64,000 nucleotides of DNA, from contig JAHENC010000001.1 in assembly GCA_024643365.1 (NCBI GenBank), positions 175,475-239,474 on the forward strand, written 5' to 3'. This document shows positions 16,965 through 24,863 of this stretch, piece after piece (within the stretch, counting starts at the first letter, position 1; every line of letters starts with the position of its first letter). The stretch is from Crocinitomicaceae bacterium. Its GTDB lineage: Bacteria; Bacteroidota; Bacteroidia; Flavobacteriales_D; Crocinitomicaceae. The notes under the pieces were generated by a model that saw only the letters and a program-made list of their open reading frames with translations, was not told the origin of the DNA and ran no database searches. A program made the position numbers and the translations under genes.

Positions 16965-18650
16965 TCAAAAATAAGAAATGTATCCAATGTGTATTTTACC
17001 CGAATTCAATTGAATGGGATTTGTGAATTCCTTGCCTAGTGCATAGGCCAATCGAAAAATACCCAAATTCGTTCCTGCTGAAATTCCAAAGCCAAATCCG
17101 TAAGGCATATCTTTCACATAATTCAAGGACGTGTTTTCATAAAAACCTTGATTAAAAAAGGCGAAAACAGCAGAATTTTGGTCCAATAAAAATCGATATT
17201 CGAACGTCAATAAGGCTTTTGTGGTAGCGAAGATACTTTCCTCATTAAATCCGCGCAAGGAATTGGTTCCACCAAATCGATAGAGTTCATTTTGATAAAT
17301 GCTCGGTGCATGATATGTGTCCATCTCTAATTGAGTAAGGAATGTCATTCTACCAGCCAAAGGTTGGAAATAAGAAATCTTAGCCTGTGCCTTACATATA
17401 TTAACTGAATTTTGTGCCATTTTACGTTCACCAAGTTGTCCCTCGATGAAAACCGAAAACCCTTTCCGAGGATTTGGGATGTAATCTAGTTTTCGCTGAA
17501 AGAGGACCAATCCATAACTATTCGTTTTTAAATTCGCCAATTTGCTAAACATTGGATTCGCATTGCTTTCTGAAATAACAGAAGAGTTTACGAAATAATA
17601 ATTCGCTCGCAATTGCCAACCATTTTGAAATTGAAATTGAACTCCCAAAGAGGATTTAACATCCAAAAAACTAGAATCCCGCTTGTACAATTGAAAGTCA
17701 CCAATCACACCGAAGGGAGACTTAAATAAGTAGGGAATGATCAAACTGGTTTGTATCGCTTGTGTTCTTGGCTGAATACTTTTCCAAGCAAATTGAAACG
17801 ATTCATTGTGCTTCACAGCATTAATTAATTTCAACTGCATATCCCCGGTAAAGGTCAACACATTGGTTACCGGATTCGGTTGAAACCCAATAATTCCTTG
17901 TGCAGAACTTGCTTTCACGCGCTCAAAGTAGACAAAAAGTTCAGCCCCTTTTGAGGTGAAAAGAACTTCGCACTTTTTCTTTAATGTGAAAATTCCTGTT
18001 TGAAGGACACGCAGTTCAATGCCATTAAATAGTGCTTCGTTGTATTCGTCATTTACCCTAATACCAATGATGCTCTGTAAGGTATTCGTTGAAACAGGTA
18101 AATCATTCTTCAAATGTATTTCTGTCCAAACATAATACGGACCTCTTTCCACCACAAGTTCAGCGTCTATGTCCATTTTACTTGTCTCTATTTGTTTTAA
18201 GTAGATCCGACAAAATGGAAATCCATGTTCCAAGTGGTAATCCAATACTTGGTTCATAAACTGAAGATACTTCGCTGGACTCATACCTTGGGTTTCCTTA
18301 AGAATGCTTCTTTTGGAAGGATATACACGTTGAAGAATTTTTTCAGTGCTGTCATTCAACTGTAAATGGAGTCCGGTGTATTGATCTCCAAGAGTCACTT
18401 GAAACGAATCAAGAAAGTCAGAAGTTTTCTTTAATTGAATGTCGCACATCAAATAGCCTTTCTCAATACATTGATTACGGATAACTTGAACAGATTTAAC
18501 GACTTGATTTGTTGATTGAGGTTCCAAGATTTTTGAAACTACCGAAGGAAAATCGCGTCCATTTTCTTGAAAAAAAACAATGTTTTTTTGTCCAATGCTA
18601 CAAAAGGACGAAAAGACAAGAGCAATCAAAGAAAAGAGTTGTTTTTTCAC
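16965..18650 (-). CDS. BamA/TamA-like outer-membrane beta-barrel protein
   Basis: A 561-residue Omp85-superfamily member. The signal peptide ends about residue 20 (SIGQ). One or two POTRA-like modules follow (to about residue 230, for example VFYPSKRSIL-type and AELVVERGPYYVWTEI segments), then a barrel with the conserved GTNSLRGFNEES loop near residue 460 and a C-terminal phenylalanine. It is much shorter than true BamA (over 750 residues), so it is more likely a TamA-like or accessory translocation/assembly protein. It is upstream of and nearly fused to rdgB. The cargo is unknown. Confidence 0.75.
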   Translation of the reverse strand: MKKQLFSLIALVFSSFCSIGQKNIVFFQENGRDFPSVVSKILEPQSTNQVVKSVQVIRNQCIEKGYLMCDIQLKKTSDFLDSFQVTLGDQYTGLHLQLNDSTEKILQRVYPSKRSILKETQGMSPAKYLQFMNQVLDYHLEHGFPFCRIYLKQIETSKMDIDAELVVERGPYYVWTEIHLKNDLPVSTNTLQSIIGIRVNDEYNEALFNGIELRVLQTGIFTLKKKCEVLFTSKGAELFVYFERVKASSAQGIIGFQPNPVTNVLTFTGDMQLKLINAVKHNESFQFAWKSIQPRTQAIQTSLIIPYLFKSPFGVIGDFQLYKRDSSFLDVKSSLGVQFQFQNGWQLRANYYFVNSSVISESNANPMFSKLANLKTNSYGLVLFQRKLDYIPNPRKGFSVFIEGQLGERKMAQNSVNICKAQAKISYFQPLAGRMTFLTQLEMDTYHAPSIYQNELYRFGGTNSLRGFNEESIFATTKALLTFEYRFLLDQNSAVFAFFNQGFYENTSLNYVKDMPYGFGFGISAGTNLGIFRLAYALGKEFTNPIQLNSGKIHIGYISYF

Positions 18651-18758
18651 AAGGTAAAAATCGAAACTTATGAGGATATAACTCCTCTTTTTTGAAAAAA
18701 TTGTAACTTTATAAAATGTGCTCCGTTAGAGAAGCCACAAACAACAAAACAAACAACA

Positions 18759-18899
18759 ATGAAAACGAAATTCACTCTATTAATCTGTGCAGCGGTAGTA
18801 TCAGTAATTTTAGCTTCTTGTGGAGCTGGACGAACAGCAAGCTGCGACGCATACGGAAGTATCCAACAAACAGAAAATTCAGATTTAGCGTCTAAATAA
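18759..18899 (+). CDS. Small 46-residue lipoprotein
   Basis: A short gene on the plus strand amid minus-strand genes. The product has a charged start (MKTKF), a hydrophobic segment and a lipobox LASC at residues 18-21, leaving a mature lipoprotein of only 26 residues with one further cysteine in SCDAYGS. The tail (ENSDLASK) is polar. The A-rich bases before the ATG fit Bacteroidota initiation. A near-consensus -7 box (TAACTTTA) lies at 18704-18711. Its stop is ten bases from the convergent pyrF end. I do not know the function. Short lipoproteins of this form occur in Bacteroidota and are easily missed by gene callers. Confidence 0.7.
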   Translation: MKTKFTLLICAAVVSVILASCGAGRTASCDAYGSIQQTENSDLASK

Positions 18900-18909
18900 T
18901 TCGCAAATC

Positions 18910-19725
18910 TTAAAAGTTCCAGCGCTGAACATGCACGGCCATTTGGTTTTGTATTTTCAGCGCTTCTTTTTTTGCAGCTATAGCAAAATCCAGCCCTGAA
19001 GAGGCATAAATAATTCCACGCGACGAATTGACTAACAAGCCACATTCCTCATTCGCACCATACTTCACCACATCTTCTAAACTTCCGCCTTGTGCACCTA
19101 CTCCTGGAACGAGGAAAAAATAATCAGGAGCCAATTTTCTGACTTCGGCAATATCCTCAGCTCTCGTAGCACCCACTACAAACATCATTTTTTCAGAACT
19201 TGCCCATTCCATGGATGTTCTCAATACGTTTTCGAATAATGGTCCGTCTTGTCCTGATTTTAATTGAAAGTCTTTTGCTCCTTCATTAGAAGTTAAGGCA
19301 AGCAAAACAACCCACTTACCATCAAATTTAGTGAATGGCAAGACACTATCCGAACCCATATATGGCGCTACGGTCACAGCATCAGCTTGAAGCGTCTCAA
19401 AAAAAGTCTTCGCGTAATACGTTGATGTGTTTCCAATATCACCTCGCTTTGCATCGGCAATGATCATGCATTCTTTAGGGATGTAATTGATCGTTTTCTC
19501 CAATGAATCCCATCCTTTCGAACCATGACATTCAAAAAATGCAGTATTCGGTTTAAATGCTACTGCATAGGGATGCGTAGCATCGATGATGGATTTATTA
19601 AATTCAAAAATGGGATCATCCATTTCCAATAAATGAGCGGGGATTTTACTCAAATCAGGATCTAATCCTACGCAAAGAAAGGATTCCTTTAAGCGAATTT
19701 GTTGAATTAATTCTTGTTTTGTCAT
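18910..19725 (-). CDS. pyrF: Orotidine 5'-phosphate decarboxylase (type 2)
   Basis: Decarboxylates OMP to UMP, the last step of de novo pyrimidine synthesis. The 271-residue length and the [17 protein letters not shown] active-site segment (catalytic lysine) mark the longer, type 2 (PyrF-like of mycobacteria and Bacteroidota) form. N-terminal [13 protein letters not shown] and C-terminal [15 protein letters not shown] (phosphate-binding) are also present. Its ATG overlaps the prfA stop by four bases (ATGA), so it is the second gene of a prfA-pyrF pair. Confidence 0.96.
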   Translation of the reverse strand: MTKQELIQQIRLKESFLCVGLDPDLSKIPAHLLEMDDPIFEFNKSIIDATHPYAVAFKPNTAFFECHGSKGWDSLEKTINYIPKECMIIADAKRGDIGNTSTYYAKTFFETLQADAVTVAPYMGSDSVLPFTKFDGKWVVLLALTSNEGAKDFQLKSGQDGPLFENVLRTSMEWASSEKMMFVVGATRAEDIAEVRKLAPDYFFLVPGVGAQGGSLEDVVKYGANEECGLLVNSSRGIIYASSGLDFAIAAKKEALKIQNQMAVHVQRWNF

Positions 19726-20801
19726 AGCGCTTGTCCTTTCAGTTTTTCTGCATTTTCAGCCATTTTTAAGGCGTCAATCATTTCTTGAACATCACCGTTC
19801 ATAAATGAACTAAGGTTGTACATCGTTTTATTGATACGGTGATCGGTAATTCTTCCTTGTGGATAGTTGTATGTGCGAATTTTAGCTGATCGATCTCCTG
19901 TAGAAACAAGTGTTTTACGTTGAGCAGCACGCTCATTGTGAACACGATCTAATTCCGCTTGATACAAACGTGAACGGAGTACCGATATCGCTTTTTCTAA
20001 GTTTTTATGTTGCGAACGTCCATCTTGACATTCAACCACTACTCCGGTTGGAATGTGTGTCAAACGAATCGCGGACTCTGTTTTGTTAATGTGCTGTCCA
20101 CCTGCTCCAGATGCTCGGAAAGTATCTTTACGGACATCATTCATATCTAGATTGAAATCTACCTCTTCGGCTTCGGGTAATACCGCAACGGTAATCGCAG
20201 AGGTATGCACGCGTCCTTGTGATTCTGTTTCAGGAACACGTTGAACGCGATGAACGCCTGACTCAAACTTCAACATTCCGTAAATTCCAGCACCAGCGAC
20301 ATCAATAGAAATCTCTTTGTATCCTTTAACCGTTCCTTCAGATGAGTTGATCACTTCGTATTGCCAACCCATTTCTTTAAAGTACATGGTGTACATTCTG
20401 AAAATATCTTCGACAAAAATACACGCCTCATCACCACCTGTTCCAGCACGAAGCTCGATAATGGCATTTTTATCATCCTCTGGATCTTTTGGAATCAACA
20501 TCATTTTGATCTCCTCTTCCATAATTGGACGTGACGTTTCCAATTCATCAATTTCCATCTTCGCCATTTCGCGCATTTCAGGATCTGTTTCGACCTCCAA
20601 CATGGCTTTTGAGCTACTTAAATTTTCCAAGACATTTTTGTACGCTTTGTACATTTCGTCTAATGATTCTAAATCACGGTATTCTTTATTGAGTTTCACG
20701 TAACGTTCCATATCCGAAATGATATCCGGATCGGTGATCATGGTTCCAACTTCTACAAAACGGTAGTGAATCGCTTCTAATTTCGATAGTAAATCTGACA
20801 T
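19722..20801 (-). CDS. prfA: Peptide chain release factor 1
   Basis: Recognises UAA and UAG stop codons and triggers peptide release. I start it at the ATG at 20801 ([15 protein letters not shown]), which aligns with other RF1 N-termini and gives 359 residues. The frame stays open further upstream to 20867, but that would cross the promoter. The catalytic GGQ is at residues 234-236 ([13 protein letters not shown]), and the anticodon-reading region near [14 protein letters not shown] is intact. The promoter -7 box ends four bases before this ATG, which predicts a leaderless mRNA. pyrF is coupled downstream. Confidence 0.97.
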   Translation of the reverse strand: MSDLLSKLEAIHYRFVEVGTMITDPDIISDMERYVKLNKEYRDLESLDEMYKAYKNVLENLSSSKAMLEVETDPEMREMAKMEIDELETSRPIMEEEIKMMLIPKDPEDDKNAIIELRAGTGGDEACIFVEDIFRMYTMYFKEMGWQYEVINSSEGTVKGYKEISIDVAGAGIYGMLKFESGVHRVQRVPETESQGRVHTSAITVAVLPEAEEVDFNLDMNDVRKDTFRASGAGGQHINKTESAIRLTHIPTGVVVECQDGRSQHKNLEKAISVLRSRLYQAELDRVHNERAAQRKTLVSTGDRSAKIRTYNYPQGRITDHRINKTMYNLSSFMNGDVQEMIDALKMAENAEKLKGQAL

Positions 20802-20805
20802 GAAG

Positions 20806-20836
20806 CAAAGATAAGAAGAACATCCGCGAAAGCAAA
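20806..20836 (-). promoter_or_regulatory. Consensus promoter of prfA-pyrF, predicts leaderless start
   Basis: On the minus strand TTTG (20836-20833), a 19-base spacer and TATCTTTG (20813-20806) match the Bacteroidota -33/-7 consensus exactly. Only CTTC separates the box from the ATG at 20801, so transcription should begin at or beside the A of the start codon. Confidence 0.75.
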
Positions 20837-20865
20837 GCATTGGGGTCAATCCTTGCTTATGAAAC

Positions 20866-20896
20866 AAAAAAAAGCCAACGAAATCCGTTGGCTTTT
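20866..20896 (-). terminator. Intrinsic terminator of the peroxide-defence operon
   Basis: A perfect ten-base stem (20871-20880 with 20886-20895) with loop AAATC. On the minus strand a run of U follows (20873 down to 20866). It ends the operon 22093-20917 and sits about 65 bases before the prfA start. Confidence 0.85.
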
Positions 20897-20916
20897 ACAT
20901 ACATGGTGATTCAAGT

Positions 20917-21171
20917 TTAGTCTATCGAACCAGTAACTCGCTTCATAAATGCATTTAAAGCATCTCTTTTGGCTGTTCCGGTTTGAATATCCTTATGCAC
21001 TTCTAATGCGCCAGAATAATTCGACAATAACTCGCCGATTACATCTAATTCTTCGTCCTTGATTCCTGGAGCCTCGATTAAGTTCTCGAGTGTTTCCATT
21101 GTTTCAATAACGTAGTCTTCATCATTATTCTCAATGAATTCGACGATGTGCTTAATGACTGGTAACCGCAT
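20917..21171 (-). CDS. Small acidic conserved protein of the thioredoxin operon
   Basis: An 84-residue cytoplasmic protein rich in acidic residues and predicted helical (VIKHIVEFIENNDEDYVIETMETLENL). I believe it belongs to a small Bacteroidota family found directly behind thioredoxin (possibly the one named DUF6952), but I could not check this. Its start overlaps the thioredoxin gene by 20 bases, so it is translated with it. There is no cysteine, signal peptide or known motif. The constant position behind peroxiredoxin and thioredoxin suggests a role as an accessory or partner in peroxide defence. Confidence 0.75.
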   Translation of the reverse strand: MRLPVIKHIVEFIENNDEDYVIETMETLENLIEAPGIKDEELDVIGELLSNYSGALEVHKDIQTGTAKRDALNAFMKRVTGSID

Positions 21172-21466
21172 TTAATACTTCTTGAATGGTTTCTATTTTA
21201 TTTCCTTGCGCTTCTTTCACAAGAGCTCCGTTCACGAACCCAGCAAAAGTTGGCAAGTTGCTTACATTCGCAAATTGGCGAGAATTTGGAAGTTTTTCTG
21301 CATCGATGTAGTAAAACTCAATGTCCTCATTTTCCTCCGCCATGCGTTTGAATTTCGGCTTGGTGATTTTGCAATTCCCACACCAGGTCGCGCCATATTG
21401 AACCATTACTTTTGCGTTGCTCGCTAAAAGTTGATCCAAATGATCTTCTGTTAATTCCGTAAACAC
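21152..21466 (-). CDS. Thioredoxin family protein
   Basis: A 104-residue cytoplasmic thioredoxin-fold protein with active site WCGNC (cysteines 29 and 32) in place of the classical WCGPC. The cis-proline loop appears as SNLPTFAGF. It follows the peroxiredoxin gene by six bases and overlaps the small acidic protein gene, so the likely job is reducing that peroxiredoxin. Replacement of Pro by Asn between the cysteines is expected to shift the redox potential. The effect is not readable from the sequence. Confidence 0.93.
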   Translation of the reverse strand: MFTELTEDHLDQLLASNAKVMVQYGATWCGNCKITKPKFKRMAEENEDIEFYYIDAEKLPNSRQFANVSNLPTFAGFVNGALVKEAQGNKIETIQEVLNAVTSH

Positions 21467-21472
21467 GATTTC

Positions 21473-22093
21473 TTAGTGTTTGCTTAGGTAATCAGCAACG
21501 CCATTGCGTGTTGCATTCATTGCATCTTTTCCTTCTTCCCAATTTGCTGGACAAACCTCACCATGTTGTTGAACATGTGTGAATGCATCGATTAAACGGA
21601 TGTACTCTTGTACGTTGCGTCCAACAGGGAAATGATTAATTGATTCGTGGAATACCATTCCTGTTTCGTCTAACAAATATGTTGCACGGTAAGGTACGTT
21701 ATCACCTACTGAATCTTCGTCGAACATGTCATAATCCAAAATACCTAATTCCATAGCTAAGTTACGTGTAGAATCAGCGATGATTGGAAACTTCACACCT
21801 TCGATTCCACCATTATCTTTTGCTGTGTTTAACCAAGCGAAATGAACTTCAGCAGTATCACAAGATGCACCAATCACGATTGTATTTCTTTTCGCGAACT
21901 CCGCAGCTGCTTCTTGAAACGCGTGAATTTCCGTTGGACAAACAAACGTGAAATCTTTTGGATACCAGAATAAAACAACTTTTTTCTTGTTGTCGATTGC
22001 TTGTTGAAGGACATTGATTTGAAATGCATCACCCATTTCATCGATTGCTTTGACAGTTACGTCTGGAAATTGTTTCCCTACAAATGTTGACAT
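21473..22093 (-). CDS. 2-Cys peroxiredoxin (AhpC/Prx1 type)
   Basis: Reduces hydrogen peroxide and organic peroxides. At 206 residues it has the family length. The peroxidatic cysteine is Cys52 in DFTFVCPTE and the resolving cysteine lies in GEVCPANWEEG near residue 178. The conserved Arg/Thr environment (GASCDTAEVHFAW) is present. It is first in an operon with thioredoxin and the small acidic protein and is transcribed away from an OxyR-type regulator, which presumably controls it. No AhpF is adjacent, which fits a thioredoxin-dependent enzyme. Confidence 0.95.
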   Translation of the reverse strand: MSTFVGKQFPDVTVKAIDEMGDAFQINVLQQAIDNKKKVVLFWYPKDFTFVCPTEIHAFQEAAAEFAKRNTIVIGASCDTAEVHFAWLNTAKDNGGIEGVKFPIIADSTRNLAMELGILDYDMFDEDSVGDNVPYRATYLLDETGMVFHESINHFPVGRNVQEYIRLIDAFTHVQQHGEVCPANWEEGKDAMNATRNGVADYLSKH

Positions 22094-22125
22094 ATTATTT
22101 ATTTAATTAGTTACTAATGATAGTA

Positions 22126-22133
22126 CAAAGTTA
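22126..22133 (-). promoter_or_regulatory. Predicted -7 box of the peroxiredoxin operon
   Basis: TAACTTTG on the minus strand, 33 bases before the ATG. A second identical box lies further upstream at 22222-22215, so the operon may have two promoters. The stretch between them and the oxyR box is the likely OxyR-binding region. No clear -33 TTG is visible for either. Confidence 0.5.
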
Positions 22134-22257
22134 AAGCTAAAAGGTTTGATCGTGGTTACATCAATGCGCTAAAAAATGATTCCAATCACATTTTCTTTTG
22201 CTTTTATTGTAGAACAAAGTTACGGACAGAAAAATCATTTATATATTCAATACTTTT

Positions 22258-22265
22258 TATATTTG
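22258..22265 (+). promoter_or_regulatory. Predicted -7 box of oxyR
   Basis: TATATTTG matches TAnnTTTG, 16 bases before the ATG at 22282. The predicted leader is about 12 bases. Confidence 0.5.
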
Positions 22266-22281
22266 CATAGATTTTATTTAT

Positions 22282-23205
22282 ATGATATCCATTCAACAAA
22301 TGCAGTATATTGTAGTTCTCAGCGAGGAACAACAATTCCAACGAGCGAGTGAACGCTGTTTTGTCACACAGCCAACACTTTCCATGCAAATCAAAAAGGC
22401 AGAAGAACAATTGGGATACTTGGTTTTTGACAGGGACTCCAATCCACTTCAATTGACTCCAGCGGGAAAAAGTTTATTACCAATCCTACGTGAAATTTTG
22501 AGTGAAACAGAAAAAATAAAGTATTTATCTGATCAACTGAAAGGAAAAGTAAAAGAAGAAATTCGTCTAGGTATCATTCCGACTGTTGCTAGCTACCTAA
22601 TTCCTCAACTTTTTGGTGAGTGGCAATCGTCCTTTAGCGATTTAAAACTTAGCATACACGAAATGAAGACTGTGGATGTACTAGAGGCGATGGAACGTAA
22701 GGAACTTGACTTAGGTATTATTGCTGGTCCCCATATGGACACTCGACTGCGCACCATACCTCTTTACCAAGAGGAGATTTACATTTACGCACCAAATGTG
22801 AAGGAAGAATCCATAAACATGTCTGATTTACAAGAAATGCATCCATGGCTATTAAATCAAGGAAATTGCCTTCGTACGCAAATGGTTCATTTTTGTCAAC
22901 TAAAAAAAACGGTGGACGAAAATGAGTGGAATTATGAAGGCGGTAATCTTCCTCTCATCATGGAAATGGTTGACCGGCATGGAGGCTACACCTTGATTCC
23001 AAGTAATTTTCCCTTGACAGAAATCCAAAAGCGCGGCATCAAGACCATCCGAAATTTACATGCTTTACCAGCACGCGAAATCATTGCCTTAAGCTCTAAT
23101 AGAACGGGGAAAATGCAAGGTATTGAAGCTCTTGCTCGAAGTATACAATTCACTTACGCTCCATCGACGAAACTGAAGCAACTACAAGTCTTAGACTGGA
23201 AATAA
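22282..23205 (+). CDS. oxyR: OxyR-type LysR-family peroxide sensor
   Basis: A 307-residue LysR-type regulator. The winged helix-turn-helix covers about residues 1-60 (QFQRASERCFVTQPTLSMQIKKAEEQLG), and the ligand domain the rest. The pair Cys196 and Cys205 in GNCLRTQMVHFC has the same spacing and context as the redox cysteines of E. coli OxyR (199 and 208), so it should sense peroxide by disulfide formation. It is divergent from the peroxiredoxin operon, its expected target. The gene ends at a terminator shared with trigger factor. Confidence 0.94.
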   Translation: MISIQQMQYIVVLSEEQQFQRASERCFVTQPTLSMQIKKAEEQLGYLVFDRDSNPLQLTPAGKSLLPILREILSETEKIKYLSDQLKGKVKEEIRLGIIPTVASYLIPQLFGEWQSSFSDLKLSIHEMKTVDVLEAMERKELDLGIIAGPHMDTRLRTIPLYQEEIYIYAPNVKEESINMSDLQEMHPWLLNQGNCLRTQMVHFCQLKKTVDENEWNYEGGNLPLIMEMVDRHGGYTLIPSNFPLTEIQKRGIKTIRNLHALPAREIIALSSNRTGKMQGIEALARSIQFTYAPSTKLKQLQVLDWK

Positions 23206-23236
23206 AAAAGGGCTGAACATTTGTTCAACCCTTTTT
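23205..23236. terminator. Bidirectional terminator between oxyR and trigger factor
   Basis: A stem of A-run plus GGGCTGAAC pairs with GTTCAACCC plus T-run around a four-base loop. One position is mismatched on the plus strand but is a G-U wobble on the minus strand. A and T runs on both sides allow termination in both directions. Confidence 0.8.
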
Positions 23237-23257
23237 AATCGAATGAGATAATGACAA

Positions 23258-24610
23258 TTATTGTGCAGAAGCCAATTTAATGAAGTCATCGTATTTCACT
23301 TCTTTTTTCACCAAGTTCACTGCTGTCTTGAAGAAATCTGTCAATTTTTGTTCAGCTAATCGGTCATAAATTCCATTTACCTGATCTTTATTTTGCAACA
23401 AACGCGCTGCTGTTTCTGTTAATTCTTGATCATCTGGAGCAGGAAGTCCGTATTGAGCATAATTTCCAACTAATAAACTTTTAGTGAAATCCATCACTTC
23501 TTGGTTTGTCAACTGAATATTGTTATCCTTGAAAATACGGGTTTGAATTAATTGCCATTTCAATGATTTCAAATACGCATCAAATTCTGCATCGATATCT
23601 TCTTCGGTCACTGGTTTCTCTGAAGAAACACGAATCCATCTTTTCAAAAATGCTTCAGGTAAAGTCATTTTTGTTTCGTTCACTAAGTGATTGTATACGT
23701 TACGCGTAAAGATACGATCAGTATCCTCAGCGAACATGCGTGCTAAATCTGTAGAAATACGCGCATGAAGTTCTTCCTCTGTTTTCACTTCTTCAGCGAA
23801 TAACTTCGTGTATAGTTCTTCATTTAAATCCGCCATTTCCATGCGCTTTACATCCGCAATCGTAAATTGAAAGTTTGCTGTTAAACCTGCAACTTGTTCT
23901 TCGTTAATTCCCAACAATGCTGCACAATCTTTATCGTCTTTGGAAACATTTTTAGGATCTAAGTCAATGGTTTCATTTACTTTCTTTCCTTTCAATGCTT
24001 TAATTCCTGCTTTATTCTCAAGGAATTCCATAGAAATTGTAGAGGAGTGACTGATTCCATCTACTTTTACAGTACCGTCCGCATCTTTTTCTTCGAATTT
24101 ACCCATGACCATATCCTTGTCACCAACAGCATCAGAAGAAACCAATTTTCCATAACGTCGACGTAAATCTTCAACTTGTTTATTGATGAGGTCCTTGTCA
24201 ATTTTAACCGTTGCATAATCGAATTTTGATTTCGCATTAATCGGCAATTCAAACGCTGGACTATACCCAATTTCAAATGAAAATTCAAAGTTTTCTGGTT
24301 GGTCGAAGCTTCCCGTCATTCCTTGATCTTCCTTCGGAATTGGATTTCCAAGAATTTCCAATTTCTCCTCAGAGATGTATCGGTACAAAGCATCGTTCGT
24401 CAATTTATTTAACTCTTCTGCTAAAACGGACTTTCCAACTTGCTTTTGGATAAGTGCCATTGGTATATTTCCAGGGCGAAATCCTGGGATTTTCGCTGTT
24501 TTTCTATATTTCTCCAAAGAAGCTTTCACTTTTCCTTGGTAATCAGCCGGAGCAATGTTCACTTTAAGTACAGCATTCTGTGCATCTACTTCTTGACGAG
24601 TAATGTTCAT
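23258..24610 (-). CDS. tig: Trigger factor
   Basis: Ribosome-bound chaperone and prolyl isomerase that receives nascent chains. It is 450 residues long. The ribosome-docking loop is GFRPGNIP at residues 43-50, where the E. coli equivalent is FRKGKVP. The central region (about 155-245) corresponds to the peptidyl-prolyl isomerase domain but is diverged, and the helical C-terminal arms fill the rest. A single minus-strand gene between a shared terminator and the tRNA-Leu terminator. I see no good -7 box in its 38-base upstream gap. Confidence 0.94.
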   Translation of the reverse strand: MNITRQEVDAQNAVLKVNIAPADYQGKVKASLEKYRKTAKIPGFRPGNIPMALIQKQVGKSVLAEELNKLTNDALYRYISEEKLEILGNPIPKEDQGMTGSFDQPENFEFSFEIGYSPAFELPINAKSKFDYATVKIDKDLINKQVEDLRRRYGKLVSSDAVGDKDMVMGKFEEKDADGTVKVDGISHSSTISMEFLENKAGIKALKGKKVNETIDLDPKNVSKDDKDCAALLGINEEQVAGLTANFQFTIADVKRMEMADLNEELYTKLFAEEVKTEEELHARISTDLARMFAEDTDRIFTRNVYNHLVNETKMTLPEAFLKRWIRVSSEKPVTEEDIDAEFDAYLKSLKWQLIQTRIFKDNNIQLTNQEVMDFTKSLLVGNYAQYGLPAPDDQELTETAARLLQNKDQVNGIYDRLAEQKLTDFFKTAVNLVKKEVKYDDFIKLASAQ

Positions 24611-24648
24611 TTTGTTGTGTTTTTTATCAATTTATGTTAAAAAAAAAG

Positions 24649-24671
24649 GCCTCGTTACCAACGAGACCTTT
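24649..24671 (-). terminator. Intrinsic terminator of tRNA-Leu
   Basis: On the minus strand an 11-base stem with one mismatch (AAGGTCTCGTT with AACGAGGCCTT), a three-base loop and nine U (24657-24649) start two bases after the tRNA 3' end. Confidence 0.88.
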
Positions 24672-24673
24672 TG

Positions 24674-24755
24674 TGCGGATGGAGGGACTCGAACCCGCAT
24701 ACCTCTCGGCACCAGATCCTAAGTCTGGCGTGTCTACCAATTTCACCACATCCGC
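24674..24755 (-). tRNA. tRNA-Leu (anticodon UAG)
   Basis: An 82-base tRNA. The acceptor stem GCGGATG pairs with CATCCGC, with A as discriminator. The D-arm region reads TGGTGAAATTGGTAGACA, the anticodon stem CCAGA/TCTGG encloses CTTAGGA (anticodon TAG), a long type II variable arm (GTGCCGAGAGGTAT) follows, and the T-arm contains GGTTCGAGTCC. CCA is not encoded, as is usual in Bacteroidota. It decodes CUN leucine codons. Confidence 0.95.
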
Positions 24756-24770
24756 AATTCTAATAAAACA

Positions 24771-24788
24771 TCGGGATCGTTTACCCGA
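24771..24788 (-). terminator. Weak hairpin, possible terminator of the ABC transporter operon
   Basis: A five-base stem TCGGG/CCCGA with an eight-base loop, followed on the minus strand by TGTTTTATT. It lies between the transporter operon and tRNA-Leu, downstream of the tRNA -7 box, so it may instead be a leader structure in the tRNA precursor. Confidence 0.3.
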
Positions 24789-24820
24789 GACCTTTCGAAA
24801 TTTCTTTCTTGTTGGGTTGC

Positions 24821-24828
24821 AAAGATAA
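24821..24828 (-). promoter_or_regulatory. Predicted -7 box of tRNA-Leu
   Basis: TATCTTTG on the minus strand, about 65 bases before the mature tRNA. It lies between the ABC transporter stop and the tRNA. No clear -33 TTG is visible at the usual distance. Confidence 0.5.
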
Positions 24829-24863
24829 AGTTAATTTTCTAAAATGAAAGTATCCAAGGAAAA

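Noticed and set aside
18671..18690. Hairpin GAGGA/TCCTC followed by T-run
   Set aside because: Only a five-base stem, and no plus-strand gene ends before it; likely chance.
18668..19045. 125-residue minus-strand frame across the pyrF end and the small lipoprotein gene
   Set aside because: It runs in another frame over the conserved end of pyrF and has no recognisable feature; the 46-residue lipoprotein frame on the plus strand is better supported.
22215..22222. Second TAACTTTG box read as an independent antisense promoter into oxyR control region
   Set aside because: It points toward the peroxiredoxin operon and is better read as a second promoter of that operon; no separate gene is visible.
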